6,798 nt of DNA, from NCBI GenBank assembly GCA_021787655.1, contig JAJYLM010000115.1:1-6798 (forward strand), written 5' to 3'. A program made the position numbers and the translations under genes. This stretch comes from a bacterium. GTDB taxonomy: Bacteria > JAMCPX01. Below the pieces are notes generated by a model. That model was not told the DNA's origin, searched no databases, and worked only from the letters and a program-made list of their open reading frames with translations. Positions 5,353 through 6,798 of the stretch are shown here, one piece after another (position 1 is the stretch's first letter; every line of letters begins with the position of its first letter).

Positions 5353-6414
5353 TCAGGCAAATCCGATGATCTTCAGCACCTGGCCGATAACCGGGTCGGT
5401 GATGACCGGAGGTTCGAATGTTTTGAGCGCGGTGTCCGGGTCTTTGAGTCCGTGCCCGGTCAGGGTGCAGACGATCGTGGAGCCGGATTTGAAATAATTG
5501 CGTGCGTTCATCTTGATGACGCCTGCAATGGATGCTGCTGATGCGGGCTCGCAGAACACGCCCTCCATGCTCGCCACCAGCCTGTATGCCTCGAGGATCT
5601 CCTTGTCCGATACCATATCGATGATGCCGCCGGACTCGTCCCGCGCCTGTTCGGCTTTCTTCCAGCTCGCAGGGTTGCCGATCCTGATTGCAGTTGCAAT
5701 GGTTTCCGGGTTTTTTACCGGGAAGCCCCGCACTATCGGCGCAGCCCCCTCTGCCTGGAAGCCCACCATAACCGGCAGCTTGTCCGTAAAACCCTTGCTC
5801 CTGTATTCCTTGTAGCCCATCCAGTACGCCGTGATGTTTCCTGCATTGCCCACCGGCAGCGCGTGGTAATCCGGCGCTGCGGCAAGCTGGTCGCATACCT
5901 CGAATGCTGCTGTTTTCTGTCCCTCAAGCCTGAAGGGGTTGAGGGAGTTCACCAGCGTGACGGGATACTTCTGGGAGATCTCCCGGACGATCTTCAGGGC
6001 GTCGTCGAAATTGCCCCGAACCTGGATGACGGTCGCCCCGTGAACGATGGCCTGGGAGAGCTTGCCGAGTGCTATCTTGCCCTCGGGAATGATCACATAG
6101 GCCTTGATGCCTGCAGAGGCCGCGTACGCGGATGCAGATGCAGAGGTGTTTCCCGTGGAAGCACAAATGACCGCTTTGGAATTTTGTTTTTTCGCCATGG
6201 AAACGGCGAGGGTCATACCCCGGTCTTTGAATGATCCCGTGGGGTTCAGTCCCTCATACTTCAGGTAGATGTGCAGGGAAGGGTTGATAAAGGAACTGAG
6301 GTTCTTCGCCGGTATAAGCGGGGTGTTGCCCTCGTGGATGGACACGATATGCTCGTCTTCCACCTCCGGGAGGAACTGCCGGTACTTTCTGATGATGCCT
6401 CTGTACGCTGTCAT
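5353..6414 (-). CDS. thrC: Threonine synthase
   Basis: This is a 353-residue PLP enzyme that converts O-phosphohomoserine to threonine and phosphate, the last step of threonine synthesis. Its length and opening (YRGIIRKYRQFLP) match the short Bacillus/Thermus-type enzyme rather than the longer E. coli/yeast type. Visible features are HEGNTPL (27-33), and the PLP lysine Lys63 within NPTGSFKDRGM (57-67). Next are ASTGNTSASASAYAA (85-99), the phosphate-gripping GNAGN (189-193), and a C-terminal TLTGHGLKDPDT segment with the cofactor-ring-contacting threonine. No N-terminal SAM-binding extension is present. The ATG begins two bases after the hom stop, with GAGG about 11 bases ahead, so it is co-transcribed with hom. 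No kinase gene (thrB) follows; the next gene is an unrelated barrel protein. Confidence 0.96.
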   Translation of the reverse strand: MTAYRGIIRKYRQFLPEVEDEHIVSIHEGNTPLIPAKNLSSFINPSLHIYLKYEGLNPTGSFKDRGMTLAVSMAKKQNSKAVICASTGNTSASASAYAASAGIKAYVIIPEGKIALGKLSQAIVHGATVIQVRGNFDDALKIVREISQKYPVTLVNSLNPFRLEGQKTAAFEVCDQLAAAPDYHALPVGNAGNITAYWMGYKEYRSKGFTDKLPVMVGFQAEGAAPIVRGFPVKNPETIATAIRIGNPASWKKAEQARDESGGIIDMVSDKEILEAYRLVASMEGVFCEPASAASIAGVIKMNARNYFKSGSTIVCTLTGHGLKDPDTALKTFEPPVITDPVIGQVLKIIGFA

Positions 6415-6416
6415 TG

Positions 6417-6798
6417 TTATATAACCTCATCTTCTATTCTGATAAATTTTGTTTTTTCCTTTACCACCCTGAGCCGGTCGATGATGTCCAGTGCCCTGAT
6501 CAGGTTCGCCTCAGTCGCTGCGTGCGTCATGATCACGATCGGGACAACGCTTTCGGCGCTGGTGCCTTTCTGTATCACGGACTCTATACTGATGCCCTGC
6601 ATGCCCAATATCTTTGCAATGCTGGCGAGTACACCCGGTTTATCGAGAACCGTAAATCTCAGGTAATACCGGGTCCGTATGGTGCCGATATCTATTATCT
6701 TCAGGTCGTGCTTGTCTGTAAAGACATTTTGTTTGAAACGTGTTTCGCCGGTCTGTCCGAGCTTTTTGGAAATATCCACGATGTCGCTGACAACCGCG
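6417..6798 (-). CDS. hom: Homoserine dehydrogenase, C-terminal ACT domain (partial)
   Basis: The last 126 residues are present and the frame stays open to the window edge, so the gene starts outside. Homoserine dehydrogenase reduces aspartate semialdehyde to homoserine with NAD(P)H, the branch step toward threonine and methionine. The visible part starts in the conserved end of the catalytic domain (AVVSDIVDISKKLG). It continues into an ACT regulatory domain: RYYLRFTVLDKPGVLASIAK, then ILGMQGISIESVIQKG, then VVPIVIMTHAATEANLIRAL. ACT domains of this kind usually bind threonine and give feedback inhibition, which fits a hom-thrC operon. A GTG at 6779 could be read as the start of a free 120-residue ACT protein, but the upstream codons match Hom, so a partial hom is much more likely. 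Confidence 0.95.
   Translation of the reverse strand, partial: AVVSDIVDISKKLGQTGETRFKQNVFTDKHDLKIIDIGTIRTRYYLRFTVLDKPGVLASIAKILGMQGISIESVIQKGTSAESVVPIVIMTHAATEANLIRALDIIDRLRVVKEKTKFIRIEDEVI

Noticed and set aside
6417..6779. Separate 120-residue ACT protein starting at GTG 6779
   Set aside because: The codons just upstream (AVVSDI) continue the conserved homoserine dehydrogenase sequence to the window edge.
1..6798. CRISPR array, insertion sequence, tRNA, rRNA or new defence system
   Set aside because: No spaced direct repeats, transposase, terminal inverted repeats, or tRNA or rRNA-like sequence are visible; the genes are metabolic, envelope or uncharacterised single genes.

Overview
The window looks like ordinary chromosome from a Gram-negative, probably anaerobic or facultatively anaerobic bacterium. 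It has a ferredoxin-linked 2-oxoacid oxidoreductase (IorAB), a signal-peptide beta-barrel protein that implies an outer membrane, a bacterial TPP riboswitch, and sigma70-like promoters. Moderately high GC and this gene mix would suit Nitrospirota, Desulfobacterota or similar lineages, but the sequence alone does not settle the phylum.

Layout. Positions 1-2241 (+) hold a translationally coupled cluster: the 3' end of iorA, then iorB, then a phenylacetate-CoA ligase (paaK). The junctions overlap by 1 and 4 bases. Convergent to it, only 15 bases away, is a small secreted protein of unknown family (2257-2679, -). Upstream of that lies the terminator of a Thi4-family thiazole synthase gene (2790-3587, -). 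The thi4 gene has a complete control region: a sigma70 promoter with a perfect -35 box, a TPP riboswitch beginning at the predicted transcription start, and a strong ribosome binding site. Diverging from it is a YdeI/DUF1801-family gene (3936-4523, +). This converges, 16 bases away, on an outer-membrane beta-barrel protein gene (4540-5196, -). The window ends with thrC (threonine synthase) and the 3' end of hom (homoserine dehydrogenase ACT domain), a hom-thrC operon on the minus strand.

How the genes work together. IorAB interconverts aryl pyruvates and arylacetyl-CoA, and PaaK links arylacetates to the CoA esters, so the first cluster is an aromatic amino acid degradation or salvage module. 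The Thi4 protein makes the thiazole half of thiamine, the cofactor IorA needs, and is controlled by thiamine pyrophosphate itself. Hom and ThrC carry out the first and last steps from aspartate semialdehyde to threonine; homoserine kinase is not in the window.

There is no sign of a mobile element, CRISPR array, tRNA or rRNA, or a new multi-gene system. The points most worth a second look are the cysteine at the sulfur-donor position of Thi4 combined with the TPP riboswitch, the iorAB-paaK coupling, and the possibly leaderless secreted orphan protein.
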